DNA of 64,000 nucleotides from an uncultured SAR116 cluster alpha proteobacterium (GTDB lineage: Bacteria > Pseudomonadota > Alphaproteobacteria > Puniceispirillales > Marisalimonadaceae): contig CACNRW010000002.1 in NCBI GenBank assembly GCA_902622875.1, forward strand, positions 1 to 64,000. The letters run 5' to 3'. This document shows, piece after piece, positions 35,918-44,390 of the stretch; the stretch's first letter is position 1; the number at the start of each line of letters is the position of its first letter. The position numbers and the translations under genes are program-made. The notes below the pieces were generated by a model. The model saw only the letters and a program-made list of their open reading frames with translations. It was not told where the DNA came from and ran no database searches.

Positions 35918-36889
35918 TTATTTTTCTAAATCGTCTTCAATGTAGATTTTAATTATTTCATCAAAATTACTTTCAGCTTTGAAACCTAAATCAATAGATC
36001 TTTTAGTTTCAAAATCTCTTGCCCACCCACTTACTATTTTTTCAATGACAGGATCTGATTGGTGTTTAATTAACTTTACTACATCGCTACCGGCAACTCT
36101 CTCTAAGGCCTCAATTTGTTCTTGAACTGTTACGGATAATCCTGGCATATTTAGTGTAATTCTATTATTTAAATTAACCGTATCTATTTCTGCTGCATGA
36201 ACTAAAAAACCTGCAGCTGATCGAGGTGTAGCGTGCCAATGTCTTACATTTTTACTCACTGGTAAAATAGCTTCTTTTCCATTTAAGGGTTCTCTAATAA
36301 TACCAGAGAAGAAGCCAGATGCAGCTAAATTAGGTTTTCCTGGTCTTACACATATGGTTGGAAGTCTTATTGAAATACCGTCAATCATTCCTTTTCTGGA
36401 ATAATCAGCAAGTAAAAGCTCAGAAATTGCTTTTTGAGCTCCATAAGAAGTAAGGGGAGTAGTAAAAAAATTGTCAGGTATTTGATCTGGAAATGGTGCA
36501 CCAAAAACAGCAATTGAACTTGTAAAGACAACTCTAGGACAATAACTTTCACCTTTGTGTCTTACTGCATCAAATAATCCCCAACTTCCCGTAGCATTGA
36601 TATTCCAGCCTAAATCAAATTCCTGTTCAGCCTGTCCTGAAACTATGGCTGCCAGATGAAAAATAATGTCTGGTTCAGACGAAACGAGATCACTACTAAC
36701 TTTAGGATCTGATATGTCTCCTGTTTTTGTTATAATAGAAGTTGAGGTGTCTTTTGGGTAAGGTGCATCTAAAATATCAAATAATGTGATTTCACTTATT
36801 TTCTGACCTCTTAATTCTCCTTTATTTAGAATAAGATTAAGCAACTTTTGCCCAATCATGCCAGCTCCACCCATTATCAAAATTTTCAT
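35918..36889 (-). CDS. denD: NAD-dependent epimerase/dehydratase family; D-erythronate dehydrogenase-like
   Basis: A 323-residue extended-SDR protein with the N-terminal motif GGAGMIGQKL, the catalytic YxxxK in SYGAQKAISE (Y near 170), and APFPD and RPGKPNLAASGF segments typical of the DenD group. DenD oxidises D-erythronate to 2-oxo-tetronate, the first step of the D-erythronate route. OtnC and OtnI candidates 18 kb away in this window strengthen the assignment; other NAD-dependent sugar dehydrogenases remain possible. Divergent from eda across 93 bases. Confidence 0.8.
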   Translation of the reverse strand: MKILIMGGAGMIGQKLLNLILNKGELRGQKISEITLFDILDAPYPKDTSTSIITKTGDISDPKVSSDLVSSEPDIIFHLAAIVSGQAEQEFDLGWNINATGSWGLFDAVRHKGESYCPRVVFTSSIAVFGAPFPDQIPDNFFTTPLTSYGAQKAISELLLADYSRKGMIDGISIRLPTICVRPGKPNLAASGFFSGIIREPLNGKEAILPVSKNVRHWHATPRSAAGFLVHAAEIDTVNLNNRITLNMPGLSVTVQEQIEALERVAGSDVVKLIKHQSDPVIEKIVSGWARDFETKRSIDLGFKAESNFDEIIKIYIEDDLEK

Positions 36890-36982
36890 AAAATCACCTT
36901 ATATTTAATTAATTGTTGAAGATTTTTGTATAACAACATATTTAGTAGAAACTTAAAATAAAAAAATATTTTTAGAAAACAT

Positions 36983-37603
36983 ATGCACCATTCTATAAAA
37001 TCCATTCTTTCAATGTCACCAGTTATGCCTGTATTAACTATCAATAAGGTTGAAAATATAGATTATTTATTCGAAGCATTAATAAAAGGTAATCTTAAAA
37101 CAGTTGAAATTACATTAAGAACTGATTGTGCTCTGCGGGTGATAGAAGTTGCATCTAAAAAGTTTTCTAGTCTTCAAATAGGAGCGGGCACTGTTTTAAA
37201 TGAAAGTGATTTGCAATCGGTAAAAGATGCAGGGGCTTCCTTTGCAGTAAGCCCGGGCACGACAAATGAGTTAGCAAAAAAAGCAATTGAAATGGGTTAT
37301 CCATTTCTTCCTGGAGTTTCTAATTCAAGTGAAATAATGAAATTACTCGATTTAGGATATAAGTCGTTTAAATTTTTTCCAGCCCAAGCAGCTGGTGGTA
37401 TAAATTATTTAAAATCGTTAAGTGGTCCTTTCCCAGATATATTATTTTGTCCTACTGGTGGAATAAACGAGGAGAATGCTTCTCAATGGATAAGTCAAAA
37501 AAATGTAATATGTGTAGGAGGAAGTTGGATAGTTCCCTCAGAAGCTCATAATTATAAAGAAATTACAAGAAGAGCATTGTCCGCTTCTCGATTAGGTAAT
37601 TAA
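36983..37603 (+). CDS. eda: 2-dehydro-3-deoxy-phosphogluconate (KDPG/KHG) aldolase
   Basis: A 206-residue class I TIM-barrel aldolase cleaving KDPG to pyruvate and glyceraldehyde 3-phosphate. Visible: TVEITLRTD with the catalytic Glu (near 45), IGAGTVLNESDL, FAVSPGTTN, and the Schiff-base lysine in FKFFPAQAAGG (near 132). CPTGGINEEN is the phosphate-binding end. This is the missing partner of zwf-pgl-edd at 11.6-15.5 kb. It could also serve KDG phosphorylated by the kinase at 48 kb. Length is normal. Confidence 0.95.
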   Translation: MHHSIKSILSMSPVMPVLTINKVENIDYLFEALIKGNLKTVEITLRTDCALRVIEVASKKFSSLQIGAGTVLNESDLQSVKDAGASFAVSPGTTNELAKKAIEMGYPFLPGVSNSSEIMKLLDLGYKSFKFFPAQAAGGINYLKSLSGPFPDILFCPTGGINEENASQWISQKNVICVGGSWIVPSEAHNYKEITRRALSASRLGN

Positions 37604-37670
37604 ATTTTATACTTATAATTTAATAAATATTTGTAGTGATAAGTTTATTATTTACATTAGATCAAAAATC

Positions 37671-37700
37671 TTGATTAAAATATAATTAATATTTTATAAT
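37671..37700 (+). promoter_or_regulatory. putative promoter of the acyl-CoA synthetase gene
   Basis: TTGATT (37671-37676) and TATAAT (37695-37700) are 18 bases apart in the 182-base gap after eda, giving an untranslated leader of about 75 bases before the ATG at 37786. Perfect -10, four of six at -35. Confidence 0.4.
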
Positions 37701-37785
37701 ACTTTTTAATAAGTTAAGCTTTATTTTTATTAAACATAGTTCATTTACAAACTTATTGACTACTTTGAGAGAGCTGAGGTTTAAA

Positions 37786-39423
37786 ATGATTACTTTTGAC
37801 AATATTGAAAGAAATTATGAAATTGCAAGCAAGTCTTTCTCACTTGATATTCCGGAATTTTTTAACTTTGCATATGATATTTTGGATGTACGAGCTCAAC
37901 AAGCTGATAAAGTAGCTTTATTGGCTATCGACACAGTCACAGGATATAAAACATCTGTAACATATTCAGAACTATCAAAAGCTTCATCGCAATTTGGAAA
38001 GGCTCTTTTATCACTTGGCTTGAAACGAGGTGATGCTGCTTGTGTTATTATTGGCAGAAACCCTGATTGGCATAAAGTACTTTTTGGATGTATGAAAGTT
38101 GGTGTAATCTCTATGCCTGGAACTAATTTGCTAACCGCCAAAGATATAGCCTATCGTGTCAATGAATCTGAAGCCAAGGCTGTTATAGTTTCGCCAATGC
38201 ATGTTGAGAAGGTAAACCAAATAATTGATGAATGCCCAACTCTTAAACACTTGATTGTCACTGGAGATGCATCAGATAATTGGCTATCTTTTAATGAGCT
38301 TTGTGAAAAACAAGATACTAATTTGAATATAGAAGATTTAGAGCCTTTTGCATCTAATGAAACTATGATGATATATTTCACTTCAGGCACAACAGCATTA
38401 CCAAAAATGGTTCCAAGAGATTTTGGTTATGCATATGCACATGCTGCAACGGCATTTTTTTGGATGGATCTTAAAGAAAACGATATACATTGGACTTTGA
38501 CAGATACAGGATGGGCAAAAGCTGCTTGGGGCATACTTTTTCCTCAAATGATGATTGGTTGCACAACTGTCTTGTATGATACTCCTGATATGGATCCAGT
38601 GGAACATCTTAAAGCAATCTCTGAGTATAAAGTAACTACTTTTTGCGCGCCTCCAACTGTATACAGGTTGTTCGTTCAGCAAGACCTAAAACAATTTAAT
38701 CTCAAATCGTTAAGGAGATGTCTTGGTGCTGGTGAACCTCTTAATCCAGAGGTGATAAGATATTGGTCTGAAAATACAGGAACAGTTATTGCAGATGGTT
38801 ATGGTCAAACTGAAACAATTAACATTGTAGGCAATTTCCCTGGCGTAGAGACACGTTTTGGATCAATGGGTAAACCCGTTCCAGGATTTGATATAAACGT
38901 TGTTGACGATAATGGTAAAATCTTACCAGATGGTGAAGTTGGGCATATTGCTATTTGTACAGAAAAAAAATGGCCTCCGGGTTTATTTCATGGGTATTTA
39001 CAAAATAAAGTTATTGTAAAAGATTCTTTTCGACATGGTTGGTATTACACAGGTGACACTGCGTCTCGAGATAAGGATGGCTACTTGTGGTTTGTAGGTA
39101 GATCTGATGATTTAATTTCATCAGCAGGTTATAGAATTAGTCCCTTTGAAGTCGAAAGTGCTTTGTTAGAGCATGATTTGATTGCAGAAAGTGCCGTGGT
39201 TGGAGTTCCAGATGAGACGAGGGGTCAACTAGTAAAAGCATACATTGTTCTAGTAGAAGGTTACAAAGGATCAAATGAATTAATTAGAGAAATTCAAGAT
39301 TTTTGCAAAAATTTAACTGCCCCATATAAGTACCCAAGAAAAGTTGAATTTGTTGCTTCTTTGCCTAAAACTATATCTGGTAAGATTAGAAGAGTTGAAT
39401 TACGTGAAATTGAAAATAAATGA
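37786..39423 (+). CDS. medium-chain acyl-CoA/benzoate-CoA type synthetase
   Basis: A 545-residue ANL ligase nearer the MACS/benzoate-CoA group than fatty acyl-CoA ligases. Motifs: MIYFTSGTTALPKMV, ADGYGQTE, WYYTGDTA, GRSDDLISSAGYRISPFEVE, and the catalytic lysine region LPKTISGKIRR near the C-terminus. The ATG at 37786 is preferred because GAGG precedes it; an in-frame TTG lies 30 bases upstream. A cysteine-dioxygenase-like cupin gene follows after 9 bases, so the two are probably co-transcribed. Substrate may be a short or medium carboxylic acid; specificity cannot be read. Confidence 0.91.
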   Translation: MITFDNIERNYEIASKSFSLDIPEFFNFAYDILDVRAQQADKVALLAIDTVTGYKTSVTYSELSKASSQFGKALLSLGLKRGDAACVIIGRNPDWHKVLFGCMKVGVISMPGTNLLTAKDIAYRVNESEAKAVIVSPMHVEKVNQIIDECPTLKHLIVTGDASDNWLSFNELCEKQDTNLNIEDLEPFASNETMMIYFTSGTTALPKMVPRDFGYAYAHAATAFFWMDLKENDIHWTLTDTGWAKAAWGILFPQMMIGCTTVLYDTPDMDPVEHLKAISEYKVTTFCAPPTVYRLFVQQDLKQFNLKSLRRCLGAGEPLNPEVIRYWSENTGTVIADGYGQTETINIVGNFPGVETRFGSMGKPVPGFDINVVDDNGKILPDGEVGHIAICTEKKWPPGLFHGYLQNKVIVKDSFRHGWYYTGDTASRDKDGYLWFVGRSDDLISSAGYRISPFEVESALLEHDLIAESAVVGVPDETRGQLVKAYIVLVEGYKGSNELIREIQDFCKNLTAPYKYPRKVEFVASLPKTISGKIRRVELREIENK

Positions 39424-39432
39424 GGAAAAAAT

Positions 39433-39993
39433 ATGAACAATTACTCAGTTGAAAATTATATTAGGGACATACGGAAGGTAGTAAATGAAGAAGTTGCCGA
39501 AAAGTCTATAACAGAACGAATAAAGCCATTAGCTCTTCGTCTTGCTGAAGACAAAAGCTGGATTAAACCTGAGTATTATAATGTAAATGAAGAGCAAGGT
39601 TTTGGACTACATCTTCTGCATGAAGAAGATGATCATAAATTAGCTGTTTTTGTTATTGCATGGGCACCAGGAAAAGGCCTTGCTCCGCATAATCATAAAA
39701 CTTGGGCAGTAGTTGCAGGAATTCAAGGTCAAGAACATGAAACTAATTATAAAAGATTAGATGATGGATCTAAAGATGGATTTGCCGATTTAATAAAAAC
39801 TAATGAAGAAACAATTTTTCCGGGAAATGCTACTTGTTGCCTACCAGAAGATATACATAGTGTGTGGAATAATGGAGAAGATGTAGCACTTTCTATACAC
39901 ACCTATGGCATGCATTTAAACCACACTGGAAGATCAATATTTGATATCGAAACCAAAACTGAAACTCCATGTATTGTTCAAGTCCAAAATTAA
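39433..39993 (+). CDS. cysteine dioxygenase-like (thiol dioxygenase) cupin
   Basis: A 186-residue cupin similar to cysteine dioxygenase type I/3-mercaptopropionate dioxygenase proteins. Iron-binding histidines are H86 and H88 in APHNHKTW and H142 in PEDIHSVWN; IHTYGMHL precedes the C-terminus. Such enzymes oxidise a thiol to a sulfinate with O2. The coupling to an acyl-CoA synthetase is suggestive, for instance of 3-mercaptopropionate or DMSP-derived acids, but this is speculation. Start ATG follows AGGAAAAA. Confidence 0.8.
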   Translation: MNNYSVENYIRDIRKVVNEEVAEKSITERIKPLALRLAEDKSWIKPEYYNVNEEQGFGLHLLHEEDDHKLAVFVIAWAPGKGLAPHNHKTWAVVAGIQGQEHETNYKRLDDGSKDGFADLIKTNEETIFPGNATCCLPEDIHSVWNNGEDVALSIHTYGMHLNHTGRSIFDIETKTETPCIVQVQN

Positions 39994-40027
39994 GTTATTG
40001 TACGCACATTGATTTATCAAAAAATAT

Positions 40028-41041
40028 TTAGGGAATTAATACAGTTGCTCCAGTTGTTTCTCTGTTCTCTATTGCACGATGAGCTTTACCAACCTCGCTC
40101 AAAGGGTATGTATGGTTGACATTTGATTTTAAGTTACCTTTTTCAATTACATTGAATAGATCATTTGCACTCGATATTAAATCTTCTCTTTTGGCCATAT
40201 AATGCATTATAGCTGGTCTGGTAAGAAACAGTGATCCTCTTGTACCCAATTCCACAACATCAACTGGGTCTGGAGCACCTGAGGCATGACCATATGCAGC
40301 AAGCATTCCCATGGGTTGCAGGCAGTCCATGGATCTTCTAAAAGTATCTTTTCCTATTGATTCATAAACAACTGGGCATCCTTTACCATTTGTAACCTCT
40401 AAAACTTTTTTTACAAAATCTCCTTCAGAATGAATTACAAGATGTTCTGCTCCAGCTTTTTTAGCTTGTTCTGCTTTTTGCTCTGAACTCACAGTTCCAA
40501 TAACCGTGGCACCTAGATACTTAGCCCATTGACATAATATAAGACCCATTCCGCCAGCAGCAGCATGCACTAAAATAACATCTCCTGGTTTAACGGAATA
40601 TGTTCTTTTAAGAAGAAATTGAGCTGTTAATCCTTTCAACATTAATGCAGCAAGATCTTGATCAGAAACATCAGATAATGAATGAGGCACCTTTATTAAT
40701 TTGTCAACGGGATACACTCTTTCTTCACTGTATGCCCCATGTGGAGGAAGAGCGTAAGCAACTCTGTCACCGATTGAAAACTCATTTACATCAGCACCTA
40801 ATTCTTCTACAACACTAACTCCTTCAATACCTAAAACAATAGGGAGCTCTGGAACAGGCCAGGGATGAGGCATGCCTCGTCTGTGATAGGTGTCTATATA
40901 ATTTACACCTATAGCAGTATTTTTCAAACGCACTTCTTTATTAGTCGGATTAGGAACTTCAACTTCTTCCCATTTAAAAACGTCTGGAGTACCTTTTTCA
41001 TAAATAATTGCAGCCTTGGTGCTATTGCTTAATCTGTTCAT
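40028..41041 (-). CDS. zinc-free NADPH:quinone oxidoreductase (MDR family)
   Basis: A 337-residue medium-chain reductase without catalytic zinc residues. GVNYIDTYHRRGMPHPWPVPELP is the QOR signature; VHAAAGGMGLILCQWAKYLGATVIGTVSS is the NADPH fold. QOR enzymes reduce quinones or enones, and detoxification is the usual idea. It is the last gene of a minus-strand group (UxaA dehydratase, SDR, FAH hydrolase, QOR) with only 9 bases to the FAH gene, so it likely belongs to that transcript. Confidence 0.91.
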   Translation of the reverse strand: MNRLSNSTKAAIIYEKGTPDVFKWEEVEVPNPTNKEVRLKNTAIGVNYIDTYHRRGMPHPWPVPELPIVLGIEGVSVVEELGADVNEFSIGDRVAYALPPHGAYSEERVYPVDKLIKVPHSLSDVSDQDLAALMLKGLTAQFLLKRTYSVKPGDVILVHAAAGGMGLILCQWAKYLGATVIGTVSSEQKAEQAKKAGAEHLVIHSEGDFVKKVLEVTNGKGCPVVYESIGKDTFRRSMDCLQPMGMLAAYGHASGAPDPVDVVELGTRGSLFLTRPAIMHYMAKREDLISSANDLFNVIEKGNLKSNVNHTYPLSEVGKAHRAIENRETTGATVLIP

Positions 41042-41050
41042 TAACTATTT

Positions 41051-41893
41051 TTATCCTTGAATACAAACTTGGTTTTGTTCACCAAGCCCTTCAATACCAA
41101 GTTTCATTTTATCCCCAACTTTTAAAAATACTGGTGGTTTCATTCCACCACCTACTCCAGGAGGAGTTCCAGTAGCAATAATATCTCCGGGATTTAGGCT
41201 CATAAATTGAGATAAGTAATATACAATGTATTTAGCTGAAAAAATCATAGTATTTGTTGAACCATCTTGCATTCTCTGTCCATTAACATCCAAATACATT
41301 TTTAAGTTTTGTACGTCAGTTATCTCATCTTTTGTAACTAAGTAAGGTCCTGTAGGTCCAAAAGTGTCGCATGACTTCCCTTTAGTCCACTGACCTTCTT
41401 TTTTTAATTGAAATTCTCTCTCAGATACATCATTTACTAGACAGTAGCCAGCAATATAATCATCTGCATCATTCTTGTTTATATATTTAGCTTTTTTTCC
41501 AATAATTATACCAAGCTCTACTTCCCAGTCAGTCTCAACCGAATTTCTTGGGATTTCAATATTATCATTAGGACCGACAATTGCAGAAGTGGCTTTTGAA
41601 AACAGGATAGGTTCACCAGGAACAGCCATGCCGCTTTCCGCTGCATGATCAGAATAATTTAATCCAATACATAGAAACTTGCCAACATTACCGACACATG
41701 CACCTATTCTTGTATCATCAGATACAATTGGTAAAGAAGATAAATCTATAGAAGAAATTTTTTTTAAACTATTTTCACTTATAGTTTCTCCATTAATATC
41801 TGATAAATGTTCAGACAAATCCCTTATAGATCCATTTTGATCAAGAATTCCTGGTTTTTCATTTCCAAACACACCATGACGTAATAATTTCAT
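41051..41893 (-). CDS. fumarylacetoacetate hydrolase family protein, possible diketo-deoxy-aldonate hydrolase
   Basis: A 280-residue FAH-fold enzyme. FLCIGLNYSDHAAESG, GPNDNIEIPRNSVETDWEVELGIIIGKKAK (metal-binding Glu residues), GYCLVNDVSERE and IIATGTPPGVGGG are standard. Start supported by a strong AGGAGGAG site. Members of this size include ureidoglycolate lyase and 2,4-diketo-3-deoxy-L-fuconate hydrolase; the adjacent SDR resembling 2-keto-3-deoxy-L-fuconate dehydrogenase favours the latter. Expected products would be pyruvate and a hydroxy acid. Assignment is inferred from context. Confidence 0.88.
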   Translation of the reverse strand: MKLLRHGVFGNEKPGILDQNGSIRDLSEHLSDINGETISENSLKKISSIDLSSLPIVSDDTRIGACVGNVGKFLCIGLNYSDHAAESGMAVPGEPILFSKATSAIVGPNDNIEIPRNSVETDWEVELGIIIGKKAKYINKNDADDYIAGYCLVNDVSEREFQLKKEGQWTKGKSCDTFGPTGPYLVTKDEITDVQNLKMYLDVNGQRMQDGSTNTMIFSAKYIVYYLSQFMSLNPGDIIATGTPPGVGGGMKPPVFLKVGDKMKLGIEGLGEQNQVCIQG

Positions 41894-41944
41894 TTTATTC
41901 TCCTCCTTTTAACAATTAATTCTTTTTCTTAATATGACATTTTC

Positions 41945-42679
41945 TTAAGTACATATTCCACCATCTATAATATGAAATTGACCGGTTGTAAAAGCTGAGG
42001 CATCGCTTGCTAAATAAACTGCAAGGTTTGCAACTTCCTCTGCTTCACCAATTCTTCCCATTGGTTGTCTTGCTACAAATTGTTTCCTGGCATATTCATA
42101 ATCCCCCATATCAGACAATCTTTGCTCTAATGAAGGACTCTGAATTGTTCCAGGACAAATCGCATTACATCTAATTCCAGATGCAATATAATCTGCAGCA
42201 ATAGATTTTGTAATTCCTAAGACTGCTGCTTTTGATGCACTATAAATAAATCGGTTTATTATACCTTTTGTCGATGAAGCTACAGAAGCAATATTAACTA
42301 TCGATCCACCTCCATTTGTTATCATTATGGGTAAAACTTCTTTGATCATATGATACATTGCTTTAGCGTTAAGGTTAAACGCCATATCCCAATCATTATC
42401 CGAGGATTCTAAAATTGTTCCGTTGTGAACAATACCAGCACAATTGAATAATATATTTGGTTGTTTGATTGAAGTTACTAGATTTTTTATTGCATTTTTA
42501 TCAGTTACATCGAGTATATGCGTTTCATTAACAACATCAGATAAACTAGACAGACTTTCATTGTTAATATCAGTTGCGATAACATAGGCGCCAGCTTCAG
42601 AAAATGCTCTAGCAGTGGCTTCACCAATACCCTGACCAGAAGCAGTTAAAAGAGCTGTTTTGCCTTTCAAATTAATCAT
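41945..42679 (-). CDS. SDR, 2-keto-3-deoxy-L-fuconate dehydrogenase-like
   Basis: A 244-residue classical SDR with an intact active site (YSASK near 151-155). TASGQGIGEA is the cofactor loop; NCAGIVHNGTILE, IRCNAICPGTIQSPSLEQRL and AFTTGQFHIIDGG strongly recall bacterial 2-keto-3-deoxy-L-fuconate dehydrogenases and related DHRS6-like enzymes. It would oxidise C4 of a 2-keto-3-deoxy-aldonate, giving the substrate for the FAH hydrolase downstream (51-base gap). It is preceded by a UxaA-type dehydratase gene that could make its substrate. Confidence 0.9.
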   Translation of the reverse strand: MINLKGKTALLTASGQGIGEATARAFSEAGAYVIATDINNESLSSLSDVVNETHILDVTDKNAIKNLVTSIKQPNILFNCAGIVHNGTILESSDNDWDMAFNLNAKAMYHMIKEVLPIMITNGGGSIVNIASVASSTKGIINRFIYSASKAAVLGITKSIAADYIASGIRCNAICPGTIQSPSLEQRLSDMGDYEYARKQFVARQPMGRIGEAEEVANLAVYLASDASAFTTGQFHIIDGGICT

Positions 42680-42688
42680 AAAAATTCC

Positions 42689-44212
42689 TTACATTGTTGC
42701 TCCAATTTGCCAAGGTACAAACTCTAAGTCCCCAAGACCTTGATATTCAGACTTTGATTTTTCACCTGAAGCTACTCTAACTATTAAATCAAAAATTTCC
42801 TTGCCAACGTCTTCAATACTTTTATTATCAGTAATTACTTTTCCCGCGTTAACATCCATATCTTCAATCATATTATTATACATCTCTGTATTTGTAGCTA
42901 TTTTTATAGATGGAGAAGGTTTACAACCAAAGCAAGAACCTCTTCCAGTTGTAAAAGTAACAACATTACAACCACTTGCTATTTGTCCAGTAACAGACGC
43001 AGGATCATACCCAGGACTATCCATAAATAAAAAGCCTTTTTTTTCAGCTTGTTGGGCGTATAAAAGAACATCGTTTAATGGAGTTGTTCCCCCTTTAGCA
43101 GCTGCTCCTAGTGACTTTTCTAATATTGTGGTCAAACCACCAGCCTTATTACCAGGTGATGGATTATTATTTAAACTTCCTTTATTTCTTGTAACGTAAT
43201 CTTCCCACCATAAAATTCTATCAACAAGTTTTTGTCCAACTTCTGGAGAGATTGCCCTTCTAGTTAACATGTGTTCAGCGCCATAAATCTCAGGTGTTTC
43301 AGCCAAAATAGCTGTACCACCATTTTTTATTAATAAGTCTGCGGCATGACCAAGTGATGGATTTGAGGTTATTCCTGACCAAGCATCAGATCCTCCACAT
43401 TGAAGCGCAACGCTAAGATGTTCTACTGATTGTTCTGTTCGTTCTATAGAATTTACTTCTGGAAGCATGTCATCTATGCATTTTATTCCTGCCTTAATTG
43501 TTTTTCTAAGTCCACCCATATCTTGTAGTGTCATTGTTTTAAAAAATGGATTTTCATGTAAATTAAAAGTATCTAAAAGAAACTTTATTTGATTTGCTTC
43601 ACATCCTAAACCAATTAACAAAATTCCAGCTAAATTAGGATGTTGGATATAGCCTAAAAGAACTCTTTGAAGGGCATCAAAGCCATCACCAGAATCTGCC
43701 ATTCCACAACCAGTACCATGAGTAAATGAAACAACTCCATCAACATTTGGATATAGACGTAATTTGTCCTGTGTAAAAACTCTTGCAATATTTTTTGCTG
43801 CAGTCGCAGAGCAATTAACTGATGTAAGGATACCTATATAATTTCTTGTTCCAACTTTACCATTTTGTCGTTTGTAACCTTTGAAAGTAGGTCTTTTTTC
43901 TGGTTCAATCATATTTGGTAATTTGATAGACGTTGAAAATTCATAATCATGATCTGTTAATTTGAAGTCAGTGTTATCAACATGTACATGGTCTCCAGCT
44001 AGAATTTCTTTGCTAGCAATACCAATAAGTTGATCATATTTGATTATTTTCTCACCTTTATTAATTTTTTTGAGAGCTATTTTATGGCCTTTTGGGATTT
44101 TGTTAATGCTTTCAAGGTTTTGTGTGGTTTCACCTACTCCTATCTCCCTTAAAGCAGTAGCAACATTGTCATTATCATTAAGTTTAATAGTTAACTTCTC
44201 ACCATTAGACAT
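42689..44212 (-). CDS. UxaA family (altronate-type) sugar-acid dehydratase
   Basis: A 507-residue iron-dependent dehydratase. The N-terminal SAF domain (about 1-90) is followed by the UxaA catalytic part: KVGTRNYIGILTSVNCSAT, GCGMADSGDGFD, LGCEANQI, CGGSDAWSGITSNPS, AETPEIYGAEH and TTGRGSCFGCKPSPSIK with candidate metal cysteines. Altronate and galactarate dehydratases have this layout. Start moved to the ATG at 44212 because GGGAGGT precedes it. The SDR and FAH genes downstream suggest that it dehydrates a fuconate-like or other aldonate to the 2-keto-3-deoxy form. True D-altronate dehydratase activity remains possible. Confidence 0.91.
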   Translation of the reverse strand: MSNGEKLTIKLNDNDNVATALREIGVGETTQNLESINKIPKGHKIALKKINKGEKIIKYDQLIGIASKEILAGDHVHVDNTDFKLTDHDYEFSTSIKLPNMIEPEKRPTFKGYKRQNGKVGTRNYIGILTSVNCSATAAKNIARVFTQDKLRLYPNVDGVVSFTHGTGCGMADSGDGFDALQRVLLGYIQHPNLAGILLIGLGCEANQIKFLLDTFNLHENPFFKTMTLQDMGGLRKTIKAGIKCIDDMLPEVNSIERTEQSVEHLSVALQCGGSDAWSGITSNPSLGHAADLLIKNGGTAILAETPEIYGAEHMLTRRAISPEVGQKLVDRILWWEDYVTRNKGSLNNNPSPGNKAGGLTTILEKSLGAAAKGGTTPLNDVLLYAQQAEKKGFLFMDSPGYDPASVTGQIASGCNVVTFTTGRGSCFGCKPSPSIKIATNTEMYNNMIEDMDVNAGKVITDNKSIEDVGKEIFDLIVRVASGEKSKSEYQGLGDLEFVPWQIGATM

Positions 44213-44390
44213 TTTTATAACCTCCCACATTATAAAAAATAAAAACTGAAATTACCTTTTCGATTTTTTTAAAATCAAGTATAATATTTTAAAATCTAAT
44301 ATTAAAATTAAATAATGTAAAATATACATACTACTTTAGAATAAATTTATAAACTTTTATTATTTATTAAATTTGACTTGGGAGAAAGTT

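Noticed and set aside
42801-43199. 132-codon open frame on the plus strand
   Set aside because: Antisense to the UxaA dehydratase reading frame; hydrophobic composition is the usual product of reverse-strand codons.
44261-44275. GATTTT-TTT-AAAATC hairpin upstream of xylD as an operator or attenuator
   Set aside because: In such an AT-rich spacer this short T/A repeat is expected by chance, and no adjoining terminator or leader peptide is visible.
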